A DNA stretch of 64,000 nt, taken from the NCBI GenBank assembly GCA_900473185.1, contig UCKU01000017.1:185336-249335 (forward strand), in the 5' to 3' direction. The translations under genes were made by a program, and so were the position numbers. Positions 27,467 through 35,899 of the stretch are shown in pieces. The notes under the pieces are model-generated. The model was not told the origin of the DNA and searched no databases. It was given only the letters and a program-made list of their open reading frames with translations. This DNA comes from Hyphomicrobiales bacterium (GTDB taxonomy: Bacteria > Pseudomonadota > Alphaproteobacteria > Rhizobiales > Rhizobiaceae). Position 1 is the stretch's first letter. Each line of letters starts with the position of its first letter.

Positions 27467-27531
27467 GACCTTCTCCTCGCGGCATCGGTCTTCCGAACAC
27501 CGCTTCGCACGTTCAACCGAAAGCCGCTGGC

Positions 27532-29037
27532 TTATTCTTCCTCGATGCCGAGTTTGGCCTTGACGAGGGCCTGAACGGCCTGCGGATTGGCCTTGCCGCC
27601 GGTCGCCTTCATGACCTGACCGACGAACCAGCCGGCAAGCGTCGGCTTTGCCTTAACCTTGGCAACCTGATCCGGGTTGGCGGCGATGATCTCATCGACG
27701 GCCTTTTCGATGGCGCCGGTATCCGTCACCTGCTTCAGGCCGCGGCTTTCGACGATCTCGGCGGGATCGCCGCCTTCGTTGAGGATGATTTCGAAAACAT
27801 CCTTGGCGATCTTGCCGGAGATGGTCTCGGCCTTGATGAGGTCGATGATGGCGCCGAGCTGGGCCGGAGAAACTGGCGTTTCTTCGATATCCTTGCCGGT
27901 GCGGTTGAGAGCGCCGAGCAGATCGTTGATGACCCAGTTGGCCGCCGCTTTGCCATCGCGGCCTTCGGCAACGGCTTCGAAATAATCGGCGATCGCCTTT
28001 TCCGAGACGAGCACCGAGGCATCGTAGATAGAGAGACCGAGTTCGCGGACGAAACGCTCTTTCTTGTCGTCGGGCAGTTCCGGCAGATACTGAGCAAGAT
28101 CACTGACAAAGGCGTCGTCGAATTCGAGCGGCAGCAGGTCCGGATCGGGGAAATAGCGATAGTCATGCGCATCTTCCTTAGTGCGCATGGACCGCGTCTC
28201 GCCCTTGTTCGGGTCGAAGAGACGGGTTTCCTGATCGATGGTGCCGCCATCCTCCAGGATACCGATCTGGCGGCGGGCTTCGTATTCGATCGCCTGGCCG
28301 ATGAAGCGGATAGAGTTGACGTTCTTGATTTCGCAGCGAGTACCGAAGGCTTCGCCCGGGCGACGCACGGAGACGTTGACGTCAGCGCGCATGGAGCCTT
28401 CGTCCATGTTGCCGTCGCAGGTGCCGAGGTAGCGCACGATCGAGCGCAGCTTCGTCATATAGGCCTTGGCCTCGTCGGAGGTGCGCATATCCGGCTTGGA
28501 GACGATTTCCATCAGCGCAACGCCGGAGCGGTTCAGGTCCACATAGGACATGGTCGGATGCTGGTCGTGCATCGACTTGCCGGCGTCCTGTTCCAGGTGC
28601 AGGCGCTCGATGCCGATCTCGATATCCTCGAACTGGCCCTGACGGTCCGGGCCGAGCGAGATGACGATCTTGCCCTCGCCGACGATCGGGTCCTTGTACT
28701 GCGAGATCTGATAGCCCTGCGGCAGGTCCGGATAGAAATAATTCTTGCGGTCGAAGAGCGAACGCTTGTTGATCTCAGCCTTCAGGCCGAGGCCGGTGCG
28801 CACCGCCTGCTTGACGCATTCCTCGTTGATGACGGGCAGCATGCCGGGCATGGCCGCATCGACGAGCGAGACGTTCGAATTCTGCGGCTTGCCGAACTCC
28901 GTCGACGCGCCGGAAAATAGCTTGGAATTGGAGAGCACCTGGGCATGGACTTCCAAGCCGATAATGACTTCCCAATCGCCGGTGGCGCCGGGGATATAAC
29001 GTTTCGGATCAGGTGTGCGAACGTCGACAAGGGTCAT
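27532..29037 (-). CDS. gatB: Aspartyl/glutamyl-tRNA amidotransferase subunit B
   Basis: A 501-residue GatB. With GatA and GatC it converts Glu-tRNA(Gln) and/or Asp-tRNA(Asn) to the amidated forms. The N-terminal kinase-like domain shows WEVIIGLEVHAQ, GMLPVINEECV and SYVDLNRSGVALMEIVS. The C-terminal YqeY-like domain ends in NPQAVQALVKAKLGIEEE. An ATG 30 bp upstream is in frame; MTLVDVRTPDPKRYIPG was chosen as the usual rhizobial start. It is separated from gatA by about 2 kb containing two GNAT genes and other small genes. Confidence 0.96.
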   Translation of the reverse strand: MTLVDVRTPDPKRYIPGATGDWEVIIGLEVHAQVLSNSKLFSGASTEFGKPQNSNVSLVDAAMPGMLPVINEECVKQAVRTGLGLKAEINKRSLFDRKNYFYPDLPQGYQISQYKDPIVGEGKIVISLGPDRQGQFEDIEIGIERLHLEQDAGKSMHDQHPTMSYVDLNRSGVALMEIVSKPDMRTSDEAKAYMTKLRSIVRYLGTCDGNMDEGSMRADVNVSVRRPGEAFGTRCEIKNVNSIRFIGQAIEYEARRQIGILEDGGTIDQETRLFDPNKGETRSMRTKEDAHDYRYFPDPDLLPLEFDDAFVSDLAQYLPELPDDKKERFVRELGLSIYDASVLVSEKAIADYFEAVAEGRDGKAAANWVINDLLGALNRTGKDIEETPVSPAQLGAIIDLIKAETISGKIAKDVFEIILNEGGDPAEIVESRGLKQVTDTGAIEKAVDEIIAANPDQVAKVKAKPTLAGWFVGQVMKATGGKANPQAVQALVKAKLGIEEE

Positions 29038-29114
29038 TGGATGCTCTTTAAAGGCTGTTCTTTTCAAGTTGTGAGGTAAAGGAAATGGCCTGCCGGTGCA
29101 AGGCTTTCGGCAGC

Positions 29115-29624
29115 CTAGAAACCCGGGCCATAGCCTTCCGGCTCTTGCGGGCCGAGATGCTTGCTGAGACCGACTGATGGCACGTCGCGGTCGAGCTTCG
29201 GATTATAGGCGACCGAAAGCCAGTGGATCGCGTAGCCGTGCTTCTGGAAGAAGGAGATCGCCTCTGTATTTCCAGAATGGGTCTGCATCGCCGCCTCCTC
29301 GAAGCCCTGCTCGAAAATATCAGACTCGATATGCTCCAGAAGCGCGGTGCCGAGCCCCTGACGATTGAAGCTCGGATCGATCCAGAAGTCAGAAATGGTC
29401 TCGTCCAGTCCTTCGCGCGCGGCCCAGCCGGCCACCTGCCCGTTCTGTTCGACGACCGTGACGGTGAGCCAGTTATTATCCACGAACGTTCGGAAGGCGG
29501 TGCGGGCTCCATCCGTCATGGCGTCCGATTCGCCGATCAATGCCATCGCTCTTTGCCAGGCTCGCAAGCCGATTTCGCTCAAGAGCGCCGTGTCGCCTTC
29601 GCGGGCATTGCGAATGTGGATCAA
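29115..29624 (-). CDS. GNAT family N-acetyltransferase, TTG start
   Basis: A 169-residue GNAT acetyltransferase with IHIRNAREGDTALLSEIG at the N-terminus, the acetyl-CoA loop FNRQGLGTALLEHIE and FFQKHGYAIHWLS near the C-terminus. The frame extends upstream without a good ribosome site; a TTG at 29624 has a perfect GGAGGT four bases before it and gives the natural N-terminal strand, so TTG is proposed as the start. It is about 75 bp upstream of gatB on the same strand. Confidence 0.85.
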   Translation of the reverse strand: MIHIRNAREGDTALLSEIGLRAWQRAMALIGESDAMTDGARTAFRTFVDNNWLTVTVVEQNGQVAGWAAREGLDETISDFWIDPSFNRQGLGTALLEHIESDIFEQGFEEAAMQTHSGNTEAISFFQKHGYAIHWLSVAYNPKLDRDVPSVGLSKHLGPQEPEGYGPGF

Positions 29625-29910
29625 TGGCACCTCCGCGTTAGTACAGAGAGTAGACCATTGAGTCGGGCAATTTTCCAGTCCCTGCAATGAGATGAAGAAG
29701 CGAAAGCAATATTATCGGCGGCTTTTTTGTTCCGCTGCGCCTGCTTGACCGGATTGTGGTTGCTGATAAAAAGCCCGTCAGAGGTGTTTTATGTCTAACC
29801 TGCCTGAGACCCGGTAAAGGCCCCTGCCCGCAAGCATAGCCTCGCGCGCACGGGCCCGAAAAACGAAGCCGCGGCGTATCGGCTAAACCCGAGCGCCAAA
29901 TCGTTTTCGT

Positions 29911-29928
29911 GCGCCTTCCTGAAGGCGC
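29911..29928. other. Short hairpin ahead of the YjhX-like gene
   Basis: GCGCCTTC and GAAGGCGC form a perfect stem with a two-base loop, ending about 18 bp before the start codon. It could hinder or tune translation initiation of the small gene that follows. The preceding 200 bp carries no gene. Confidence 0.5.
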
Positions 29929-29946
29929 GTTTCCGGATCAACAGCA

Positions 29947-30204
29947 ATGGACATCTCGCGCGCAGAACAGCGCATCCTACACCTTATGGCCCAGGGTGGC
30001 CGTATCGAAATCACTCGAGACGACAATAAAAAAATCGAAACGGTAAGTTGCTTCACCCGCGACGGCTGGGTCTATCCCGGCTTCGGCATGGAGCTTTTCC
30101 GCAAGCTGAAACGGCTGAAGGCAATCAAATCTTCCGCCGGCCAGCCCTATCGGATCACCGAAAGAGGACTGAGGCTCGTCAGGTCACAGCTCGATAACAG
30201 ATAG
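29947..30204 (+). CDS. YjhX family (UPF0386) protein
   Basis: An 85-residue basic protein that matches the YjhX/UPF0386 family over its whole length: MDISRAEQRILHLMAQGGRI, then CFTRDGWVYPGFGM, then a winged-helix-like C-terminus RITERGLRLVRSQ. E. coli YjhX is described as a putative toxin of a toxin-antitoxin pair (with YjhQ, a GNAT protein). No adjacent YjhQ is obvious, although several GNAT genes lie nearby on the other strand. The winged-helix look also allows a DNA-binding role. Confidence 0.85.
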   Translation: MDISRAEQRILHLMAQGGRIEITRDDNKKIETVSCFTRDGWVYPGFGMELFRKLKRLKAIKSSAGQPYRITERGLRLVRSQLDNR

Positions 30205-30255
30205 GTCTGACAAAGCCTGGCCGTGCGGCGCCATCGCCCTGCGGCCAGGAACGTT

Positions 30256-30531
30256 TCAGAGCTTTTCAGAAAGCTCCGGGCGCATCGCCGCCCATTCTTC
30301 GGCAATCGTGCCTGCTCCGATCGTTTTGCCGGCGCGTCGATACCAATAGCCGGCGTTCCAATCGTCGCCTTCGACGCGGTGGCAAAGGGCATGGCCCCAG
30401 TCGAAGACCTGTTCACCCTCGTGGTTCTGGCAGATTTCGTGGACCGCCTCCCACTCTGCGCCCAATTTAAAGCCATTGGCAGCGAGGCGATCAAAGGCCC
30501 CGATCAACCGCGCAAGATCCTGTTTCGGCAT
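30256..30531 (-). CDS. Conserved hypothetical protein
   Basis: A 91-residue soluble, acidic protein with no signal peptide or membrane segment. Notable residues are several Trp and Cys and a central GDDWNAGYWYRRAGKTIG block, which looks like a conserved core. The family is known in rhizobia only as hypothetical. It sits between the YjhX-like gene and the frameshifted GNAT. No function can be assigned. Confidence 0.65.
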   Translation of the reverse strand: MPKQDLARLIGAFDRLAANGFKLGAEWEAVHEICQNHEGEQVFDWGHALCHRVEGDDWNAGYWYRRAGKTIGAGTIAEEWAAMRPELSEKL

Positions 30532-30617
30532 GAGGCCCTCCTCGCAAAGACCTCCCTCTATAACAGGCGTCGCCTCAAAATCCGAGACGGCGCCTGCCTT
30601 TCTTCAGGCTTGTCGCG

Positions 30618-31117
30618 CTAGTCCTCGGCTAATTGCTTCTGCAAATGCACCTTTTCGAGCGGGACGCCCATGCTCTTTGCAAACTCGATACCGTGCCAGA
30701 TGATCTTGAAACCGCAGCGCTCGTAAAGACGGATTGCACCGCTGTTCTTCGCATGCGTGTCGAGCCGCGCCGTTTCCAGCCCCTCGTCTTCATCAGGTCG
30801 CAGAGATGAAGCAGAAGCGCTTTGCCGATGCCTTTGCCCTGATGATCGGGATGAACCCAAAGGTCGGAAATATAGTTTGGCGCGTTCTCCCGTGCGCCCC
30901 ATCCGACTATTCCTCCGTCAAGCTCAGCAACGAAGATCTCGCCCGTCGTCTCATCCGGAAAAATCGCGAATTCCTGCTTCACCCGGTCGATGACAGCGGG
31001 ATCCCGATAGCTGTCTTCAAAGGCATTGCTTGCCGCCCATGCGGCAAAACCAACAACGCCGACCATTTTGTGGTCGGCGTCTGAAATCTTTCGTATTGTT
31101 AGACCGGTTACCACCAC
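30618..31117 (-). pseudogene. GNAT acetyltransferase, broken by a single-base frameshift
   Basis: The first 111 codons (from GTG 31117) encode a normal GNAT: LTIRKISDADHK, then ISDLWVHPDHQGKGIGKALLLHL, then LMKTRG. After a G-run (C-run 30780-30783 on the plus strand) the frame turns to nonsense. In the next frame the family's C-terminus continues perfectly as LETARLDTHAKNSGAIRLY and on to a stop at 30618. Adding one G to the four-G run restores a complete protein of about 165 residues. This is either a true slippage mutation or a sequencing error. The 5' end overlaps the gatA stop by 10 bp. Confidence 0.88.
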
Positions 31118-32589
31118 TTGGCGGGCGTGAACTTGCCGGCGGCCTGTTCGATGACATGGGCGGTCTTGAAGAGGGTTTCCTCGTCGAAGGCCTTGCCGAT
31201 GAGCTGCAGGCCAAGCGGCAGGCCCTTGTGATCGAGGCCGGCGGGAACGGCGATACCCGGCAGGCCGGCCATGTTCACCGTGACCGTGAAGATGTCGTTC
31301 AGGTACATCTTGACCGGATCGGCAGCGAGGTTCTCGTCGGCAACGCCGAAGGCGGACGACGGGGTGGCTGGCGTCAGGATGGCATCGACGCCAGCATCGA
31401 AGGCGAGTTCGAAGTCGCGCTTGATGAGTGTGCGGACCTTCTGGGCGCGCAGGTAGTAGGCGTCGTAGTAGCCGGCCGACAGCACATAGGTGCCGATCAT
31501 GATGCGGCGCTTGACTTCCTTGCCGAAGCCGGCGGCACGCGTCTTCTCGTACATGTCGACGATATCCTTGCCGTCGACGCGCAGGCCGTAGCGTACGCCA
31601 TCGTAACGGGCGAGGTTCGAAGAGGCTTCAGCGGGTGCAACAATATAATAAGCCGGCAGGGCGTATTTGGTATGGGGCAGCGAGATGTTGACGATCTCCG
31701 CACCTGCATCCTTCAGCCAGGCGATGCCCTGCTGCCAGATGGCCTCGATCTCGTCGGGCATGCCATCGACGCGATATTCGTTCGGGATACCGATCTTCAT
31801 GCCCTTCAGCGACTGGCCGATGGCAGATTCGTAATCCGGCACCGGCAGGTCGACGGAGGTCGTGTCCTTGGCATCGACACTTGCCATCGACTTCAGCAGG
31901 ATTGCGGCATCGCGGACGTCGCGGGCAATCGGGCCGGCCTGATCGAGCGAGGAAGCGAAGGCAACCGTGCCCCAACGCGAGCAGCGACCGTAGGTCGGCT
32001 TGATGCCAACCGTGCCGGTGAAGGCTGCCGGCTGGCGGATCGAGCCGCCGGTGTCGGTTGCGGTCGCACCAGCGCAGAGATGCGCGGCAACGGCTGAAGC
32101 CGAACCGCCAGACGAGCCACCCGGAACGAGCTGCTGGTTGGAGCCCGAGGCGCGCCAGGGATTGATGACTGCGCCATAATGCGAGGTCTCATTGGAAGAG
32201 CCCATCGCGAATTCGTCCATGTTGAGCTTGCCCAGCATGACGGCGCCGTCATCCCAGAGGTTCTGGGTTACGGTCGATTCATAACGCGGTTCGAAACCAT
32301 CGAGAATATGGCTGCAGGCCTGCGTGTGCACGCCGACGGTAGCGAAGAGGTCTTTGATGCCGAGCGGAATGCCCTCGAGATCGCCCGCCTTGCCGGCAGC
32401 GATGCGCTGGTCGGAATTCTTCGCCATGACGCGGGCGAGATCCGGCGTGACCTTGATGTAGGCATTGAGCTGGCCATTGGCCGCATCGATCGCCGAAATA
32501 TAGGCCTCGGTCAGTTCGGTTGCGGTGATTTCCTTGGCGCGCAGCTTCTGGCGGGCTTCGGCAATGGTCAGGCTGGTGAGTTCGCTCAT
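31108..32589 (-). CDS. gatA: Glutamyl-tRNA(Gln)/aspartyl-tRNA(Asn) amidotransferase subunit A
   Basis: A 493-residue amidase-signature protein that liberates ammonia from glutamine for the GatCAB complex. The catalytic Lys is in LGIKDLFAT, and the Ser-cisSer pair is in PGGSSGGSASAVAAHLC with GGSIRQPAAF following. Length is typical. It lies 58 bp downstream of gatC on the same strand. The downstream GNAT pseudogene overlaps its stop. Confidence 0.97.
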   Translation of the reverse strand: MSELTSLTIAEARQKLRAKEITATELTEAYISAIDAANGQLNAYIKVTPDLARVMAKNSDQRIAAGKAGDLEGIPLGIKDLFATVGVHTQACSHILDGFEPRYESTVTQNLWDDGAVMLGKLNMDEFAMGSSNETSHYGAVINPWRASGSNQQLVPGGSSGGSASAVAAHLCAGATATDTGGSIRQPAAFTGTVGIKPTYGRCSRWGTVAFASSLDQAGPIARDVRDAAILLKSMASVDAKDTTSVDLPVPDYESAIGQSLKGMKIGIPNEYRVDGMPDEIEAIWQQGIAWLKDAGAEIVNISLPHTKYALPAYYIVAPAEASSNLARYDGVRYGLRVDGKDIVDMYEKTRAAGFGKEVKRRIMIGTYVLSAGYYDAYYLRAQKVRTLIKRDFELAFDAGVDAILTPATPSSAFGVADENLAADPVKMYLNDIFTVTVNMAGLPGIAVPAGLDHKGLPLGLQLIGKAFDEETLFKTAHVIEQAAGKFTPAKWW

Positions 32590-32647
32590 CGTGTTTTCGC
32601 TTCAGATCTGGAAATGGCAACAGGGTCGGAAAGAGGCGGTCAAAGCC

Positions 32648-32935
32648 TTATTCGACGACCTTCGGCACCAGGAAGAAATTGTGGTCGGTGATCGGCGCAT
32701 TGGCAACGATATCGGCGGCCTTATTGCCATCATTGACGACATCGGTGCGCTTCTTCATGTCCATCGGCGTCACCGAGGTCATGGCCTCGACGCCCTCGAC
32801 GTCAACTTCGGAAAGCTGCTCGACGAAGCCGAGAATACCATTCAATTCGCCGACCATGCGATTTGCCTCTTCTTCCGAGACGGCAATACGGGCAAGGCGC
32901 GCAACGCGCTTAACGGTGGCGAGATCGACGGACAT
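32648..32935 (-). CDS. gatC: Aspartyl/glutamyl-tRNA amidotransferase subunit C
   Basis: A 95-residue GatC, the small belt subunit that stabilises GatA on GatB. It has the N-terminal helix MSVDLATVKRVARLARIAVSEEE, then LNGILGFVEQLSEVDVEGVEAM, and the C-terminal FFLVPKVVE. It is the first gene of the gatC-gatA unit. Confidence 0.96.
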   Translation of the reverse strand: MSVDLATVKRVARLARIAVSEEEANRMVGELNGILGFVEQLSEVDVEGVEAMTSVTPMDMKKRTDVVNDGNKAADIVANAPITDHNFFLVPKVVE

Positions 32936-33060
32936 GGCATTCTCCGGATAGGAATTTTCCTATCGCTATAAAGACCATGTCCGTCCTGTGCAACGGGTTT
33001 GCCTTTTCGGCAATGCAGAATTCCGGCCCTCAAACCCACCGGGATTTGAGGGCTTATGTA

Positions 33061-33765
33061 TCAGAACGACAGGCTTTCGCCAGGCTTCGGCGCCTTCACT
33101 TGCGTCTTCGAGGCTTCCATGCCGGCGATGAATTTTTCCGGCGTCTGGTCGATGATCGGGAAAGTGCCGTAATGGCAGGGAATGGCCGTCTTGAAGTTGA
33201 AGTAGCGCTGGCAGGCAAGAGCCGCCACCGCGCCGCCCATGGTGAATCGGTCGCCAATCGGTACGATGCCGATATCCGGCTGATGCAGCTCGTTGATCAG
33301 CGCCATGTCGGAGAAGATATCTGTGTCGCCCATGTGGAAGAGGCTTGGCTCGTCGTCGAAATGCAGCATGAGGCCGTTCGCGCTCCCGAGCGAATGGGAA
33401 ACACCGTCTTCAGTGGTCTGAGCCGAGGAATGCAGCGCATTGGTGAAGGTGGCGGTAAAGCCGCCAAGCGGGACCGTGCCGCCGGTATTGCCCATTTCGA
33501 GTTTATCGACACCTTTGGTGCCGAGCCAGGACGCAAGGTCTGCATTGGCGAGAACGACGGCGCCGGTTTCCCTGGCGATCCCCACGGTATCGCCGACATG
33601 GTCGCCATGGCCGTGGGTCAGCAGGATATGGGTGATGCCGTTGGTCACTTCCTTGATATCCTGGCCGACGAAGGACGAATTATAGGTCAGGAAGGGATCG
33701 ATCAGGATTTTGGCAGCTTTCGTCTCTATCCGGAAAGCAGAATGGCCGAGCCAGGTGATCTTCAT
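33061..33765 (-). CDS. Metal-dependent hydrolase, metallo-beta-lactamase fold (UPF0173)
   Basis: A 234-residue MBL-fold protein. It starts MKITWLGHSAFRIET and contains the metal-binding HGHGDHVGD motif, the later His/Asp ligands in FHMGDTDIFSDM, and the C-terminal PCHYGTFPIIDQ. These features define the UPF0173/YtkL group, whose physiological substrate is not established. It stands alone about 125 bp downstream of gatC on the same strand. Confidence 0.9.
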   Translation of the reverse strand: MKITWLGHSAFRIETKAAKILIDPFLTYNSSFVGQDIKEVTNGITHILLTHGHGDHVGDTVGIARETGAVVLANADLASWLGTKGVDKLEMGNTGGTVPLGGFTATFTNALHSSAQTTEDGVSHSLGSANGLMLHFDDEPSLFHMGDTDIFSDMALINELHQPDIGIVPIGDRFTMGGAVAALACQRYFNFKTAIPCHYGTFPIIDQTPEKFIAGMEASKTQVKAPKPGESLSF

Positions 33766-33799
33766 GAAAAGTCTCCTTTATTACATGATGCAAAAGCGA

Positions 33800-33870
33800 T
33801 TTCCGGACCAGAACGGTTTAAAGCAATTCCGGTCGGAAAACCGTTTCGCACTTTTTCTGGAATTGCTCTA
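33800..33870. repeat. Rhizobial intergenic palindromic repeat
   Basis: AGCAATTCC (33822-33830) and GGAATTGCT (33859-33867) bracket a segment that itself contains GGTCGGAAAACCGTTTCGC. Elements of this type, built on AATTCC...GGAATT with the AAAACCGTTTCGCAC core, recur between genes in Rhizobium and relatives. It lies between the MBL-fold gene and ruvX. Confidence 0.6.
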
Positions 33871-33941
33871 AGGACATAGCCGATATGGCCGCAAAGAAAA
33901 GCGGTGGGAACTTCAATTTCTTTTGACAGGATGACACGGCA

Positions 33942-34433
33942 ATGACGGTGCTTACGATCGAGGAACTGGCCGGAACGCTCGGTCCCGGACAGGCAATCGC
34001 CGGCCTCGATCTCGGCACCAAGACGATCGGTCTAGCCATGTCCGATCTCGGACGCCGCTTTGCGACGCCGCGCCCGGTCCTCAAGCGTGAGAAATTTACC
34101 ATCGATGCCGAGACGCTGCTGAATTTCGCAACAAAGGAGAAGGTCGCGGCCTTCGTCATCGGCCTGCCGATGAATATGGACGGATCGGCCGGACCGCGTG
34201 TGCAGGCGACGCGGGCTTTCGTGCGCAACATGGAGCAGAAGACCGCCATTCCCTTCGTTTATTGGGATGAGCGGCTATCGACGGTGGCTGCCGAACGTGC
34301 CCTGCTGGAAATGGATGTTTCGCGCGCAAAGCGCGCAGAACGCATCGATTCGGCTGCGGCAAGCTTCATCCTTCAGGGAGCGCTCGACAGGCTTTCCTTG
34401 CTAGCGAGATCTGCCGACGATACGGAGGCGTGA
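33942..34433 (+). CDS. ruvX: Holliday junction resolvase RuvX/YqgF family
   Basis: A 163-residue RNase H-fold protein of the YqgF family, linked to pre-16S rRNA 5' maturation and possibly Holliday junction resolution. The motifs IAGLDLGTKTIGLAMSD (catalytic Asp), FVIGLPMNMDGSAGPR and FVYWDERLSTVAAERAL are intact, and the last acidic site is in RIDSAAASFILQG. Its 3' end overlaps the convergent membrane-protein gene by 61 bp. Confidence 0.94.
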   Translation: MTVLTIEELAGTLGPGQAIAGLDLGTKTIGLAMSDLGRRFATPRPVLKREKFTIDAETLLNFATKEKVAAFVIGLPMNMDGSAGPRVQATRAFVRNMEQKTAIPFVYWDERLSTVAAERALLEMDVSRAKRAERIDSAAASFILQGALDRLSLLARSADDTEA

Positions 34434-34702
34434 CGCGCCTTCCACCAGCCGGCGATCTGGCGGCGCTTGCGGAAGCCCATGATGGCGAAGACGACGAGAC
34501 TGTCGACGGCAATCGCACGGGCGACGAGCGGCGGAATTTCCTGCGGCGGCAAGCCGAGCACCTTACCGTAGAGCTGGAACGTCAGGTCATGGACCTGCCG
34601 TGTCAGCATGAAGATGCCGAAGTTCAGATCGTAATAGGAAAGCCAGTACCATCCCGCCAGGAAGACGATCGGACCGGCCCAGAAGATCAGAAACCACTTC
34701 AT
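34373..34702 (-). CDS. Small membrane protein, DUF6105-like
   Basis: A 109-residue protein with one strong N-terminal TM helix (about residues 3-22), a second hydrophobic segment near 62-78 and a charged C-terminus. It is conserved in rhizobia as an uncharacterised membrane protein; the DUF6105 assignment is from memory of the MKWFLIFWAGPI..FLAGWYWLSYYDLNFG pattern. The gene overlaps ruvX antisense by 61 bp at its 3' end and shares an ATGA overlap with the small gene upstream. Confidence 0.7.
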   Translation of the reverse strand: MKWFLIFWAGPIVFLAGWYWLSYYDLNFGIFMLTRQVHDLTFQLYGKVLGLPPQEIPPLVARAIAVDSLVVFAIMGFRKRRQIAGWWKARHASVSSADLASKESLSSAP

Positions 34703-34872
34703 GCGGCCTCTCCTTCGTGCTTGCGCAGGACCGGCATATCAAGAGACACGAGCCAGACCGACGATGCCATGATGCAGAGTACGAGCGTGGGCACGGCGAT
34801 ATCCAGCGCCAGCACGGCGAAAAACATCATCGCCGCGACAAGCAACGCGGTTCTGGCTGCTCTGGTTCCCAT
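34699..34872 (-). CDS. Very small membrane protein, unknown function
   Basis: A 57-residue protein (MGTRAARTALLVAAMMFF) with two hydrophobic segments separated by a short Asp-containing turn (LALDIAVP), ending in a charged tail. Its stop overlaps the start of the DUF6105-like gene (ATGA), so the two are coupled. A longer in-frame start at 34917 exists, but the N-terminal extension is polar and poorly supported. No family recognised. Confidence 0.6.
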   Translation of the reverse strand: MGTRAARTALLVAAMMFFAVLALDIAVPTLVLCIMASSVWLVSLDMPVLRKHEGEAA

Positions 34873-34992
34873 CACTGAACTCGGGTCCACAATTGTTACA
34901 TTTCTAATGTGGATCACACTGGCGGGTTAACCAGCGTCACGCAACGTAAACCAATTGTTAAGGTTAACGGCCGGGCGGAGGCTGTGGATTGT

Positions 34993-35652
34993 TCAGCCGT
35001 AGACGCCGCGCACCAACCGCTTCAATGCGGTGGCCGCCTTCTCCCAGTCCTTACCGTTCTTCAAAACCAGACCCGCGCACTGACCGCCGGCGGCCGCCGA
35101 CAGCACAAGATGCTGGATCGAGGCAAAGATCAGCGCGTTGACGGCTGCCGTATCGATGCCCTTCGGCGGCGTCAGCGAGCCGCGCATACGGTCGAGCCAC
35201 AGTCCGAGCGCTTTTGAGCGCGCCTCGGAAAGACGCCTCACCTGCTCGGTATTTTCCGAGATCTCCCAGGCGACGATGCGGCGCATCAGGGGATCGTCGC
35301 GCAGCGCTTCCAGGAACAGCAGCGACAGCCGCTCCATGAGATCGCCGTAGGTCAAAAGGAACATGCCGCCGGTATCTTCGGGGATTCGGTCCTTGACCCA
35401 GTTGCCGAGATCGGCGCCAATCGCCTCGACGAGGCCATCGAGGCCGCCATAATAGCGGTAGATGAGCTGCTTATCGCAGCCGGCGCGGCGGGCGACGGCA
35501 TTGATGCCGAAATTCTGGAACCCCTCTTCCGCCAGCAGGTTCTTGGCGGCTTTCAGGATAGCGCGTTCCGTAGCGCTTCTGTCGCGGATACGCTTTTCAG
35601 GCTCAGTGGCACCCGTCTGTTCGAGCGCGGCCATGGCAGTTTCATTCAGCAT
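34993..35652 (-). CDS. TetR family transcriptional regulator
   Basis: A 219-residue TetR/AcrR-type repressor. The HTH lies within about residues 25-70 (AERGFQNFGINAVARRAG-like segment, then CDKQLIYRYYGGLDGLVE). The ligand-binding C-terminal half is not assignable. A perfect 14-bp palindrome TCACCAATCGGTGA lies 19 bp upstream of the start, a likely autoregulatory operator. Downstream on the same strand, after a gap of about 120 bp, are two small membrane proteins that could be targets. Confidence 0.9.
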   Translation of the reverse strand: MLNETAMAALEQTGATEPEKRIRDRSATERAILKAAKNLLAEEGFQNFGINAVARRAGCDKQLIYRYYGGLDGLVEAIGADLGNWVKDRIPEDTGGMFLLTYGDLMERLSLLFLEALRDDPLMRRIVAWEISENTEQVRRLSEARSKALGLWLDRMRGSLTPPKGIDTAAVNALIFASIQHLVLSAAAGGQCAGLVLKNGKDWEKAATALKRLVRGVYG

Positions 35653-35670
35653 TCGGTCAACCCCGGTCTG

Positions 35671-35684
35671 TCACCAATCGGTGA
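35671..35684. promoter_or_regulatory. Candidate TetR operator
   Basis: TCACC-AATC-GGTGA is a perfect palindromic half-site pair 19 bp before the TetR start codon, within CTGTCACCAATCGGTGAGTAA. TTACTCACC/GGTGAGTAA-like palindromes are common operators for TetR-family proteins in proteobacteria. Confidence 0.65.
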
Positions 35685-35899
35685 GTAACAGTGGAATTTT
35701 CCGTCTACAATCCTATCTTATTGAGAAGACTGTGGATATTGATGGTCCGTAGCTCTGCTGACGCTGGTGGGCGGCCCGGCGGCTTTTTTCATCCCGTACA
35801 ACGCGCCCGAGAAATCTTGCCCATGCGGTTGATCGCGATGGACGAACCCGGCATAGCTGCATTATGAAAAGAGACGACAATTTCTGCTAAGGCCTTGCA

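Noticed and set aside
27376..28920. A 514-codon open frame opposite gatB
   Set aside because: Antisense to gatB, no recognisable domain.
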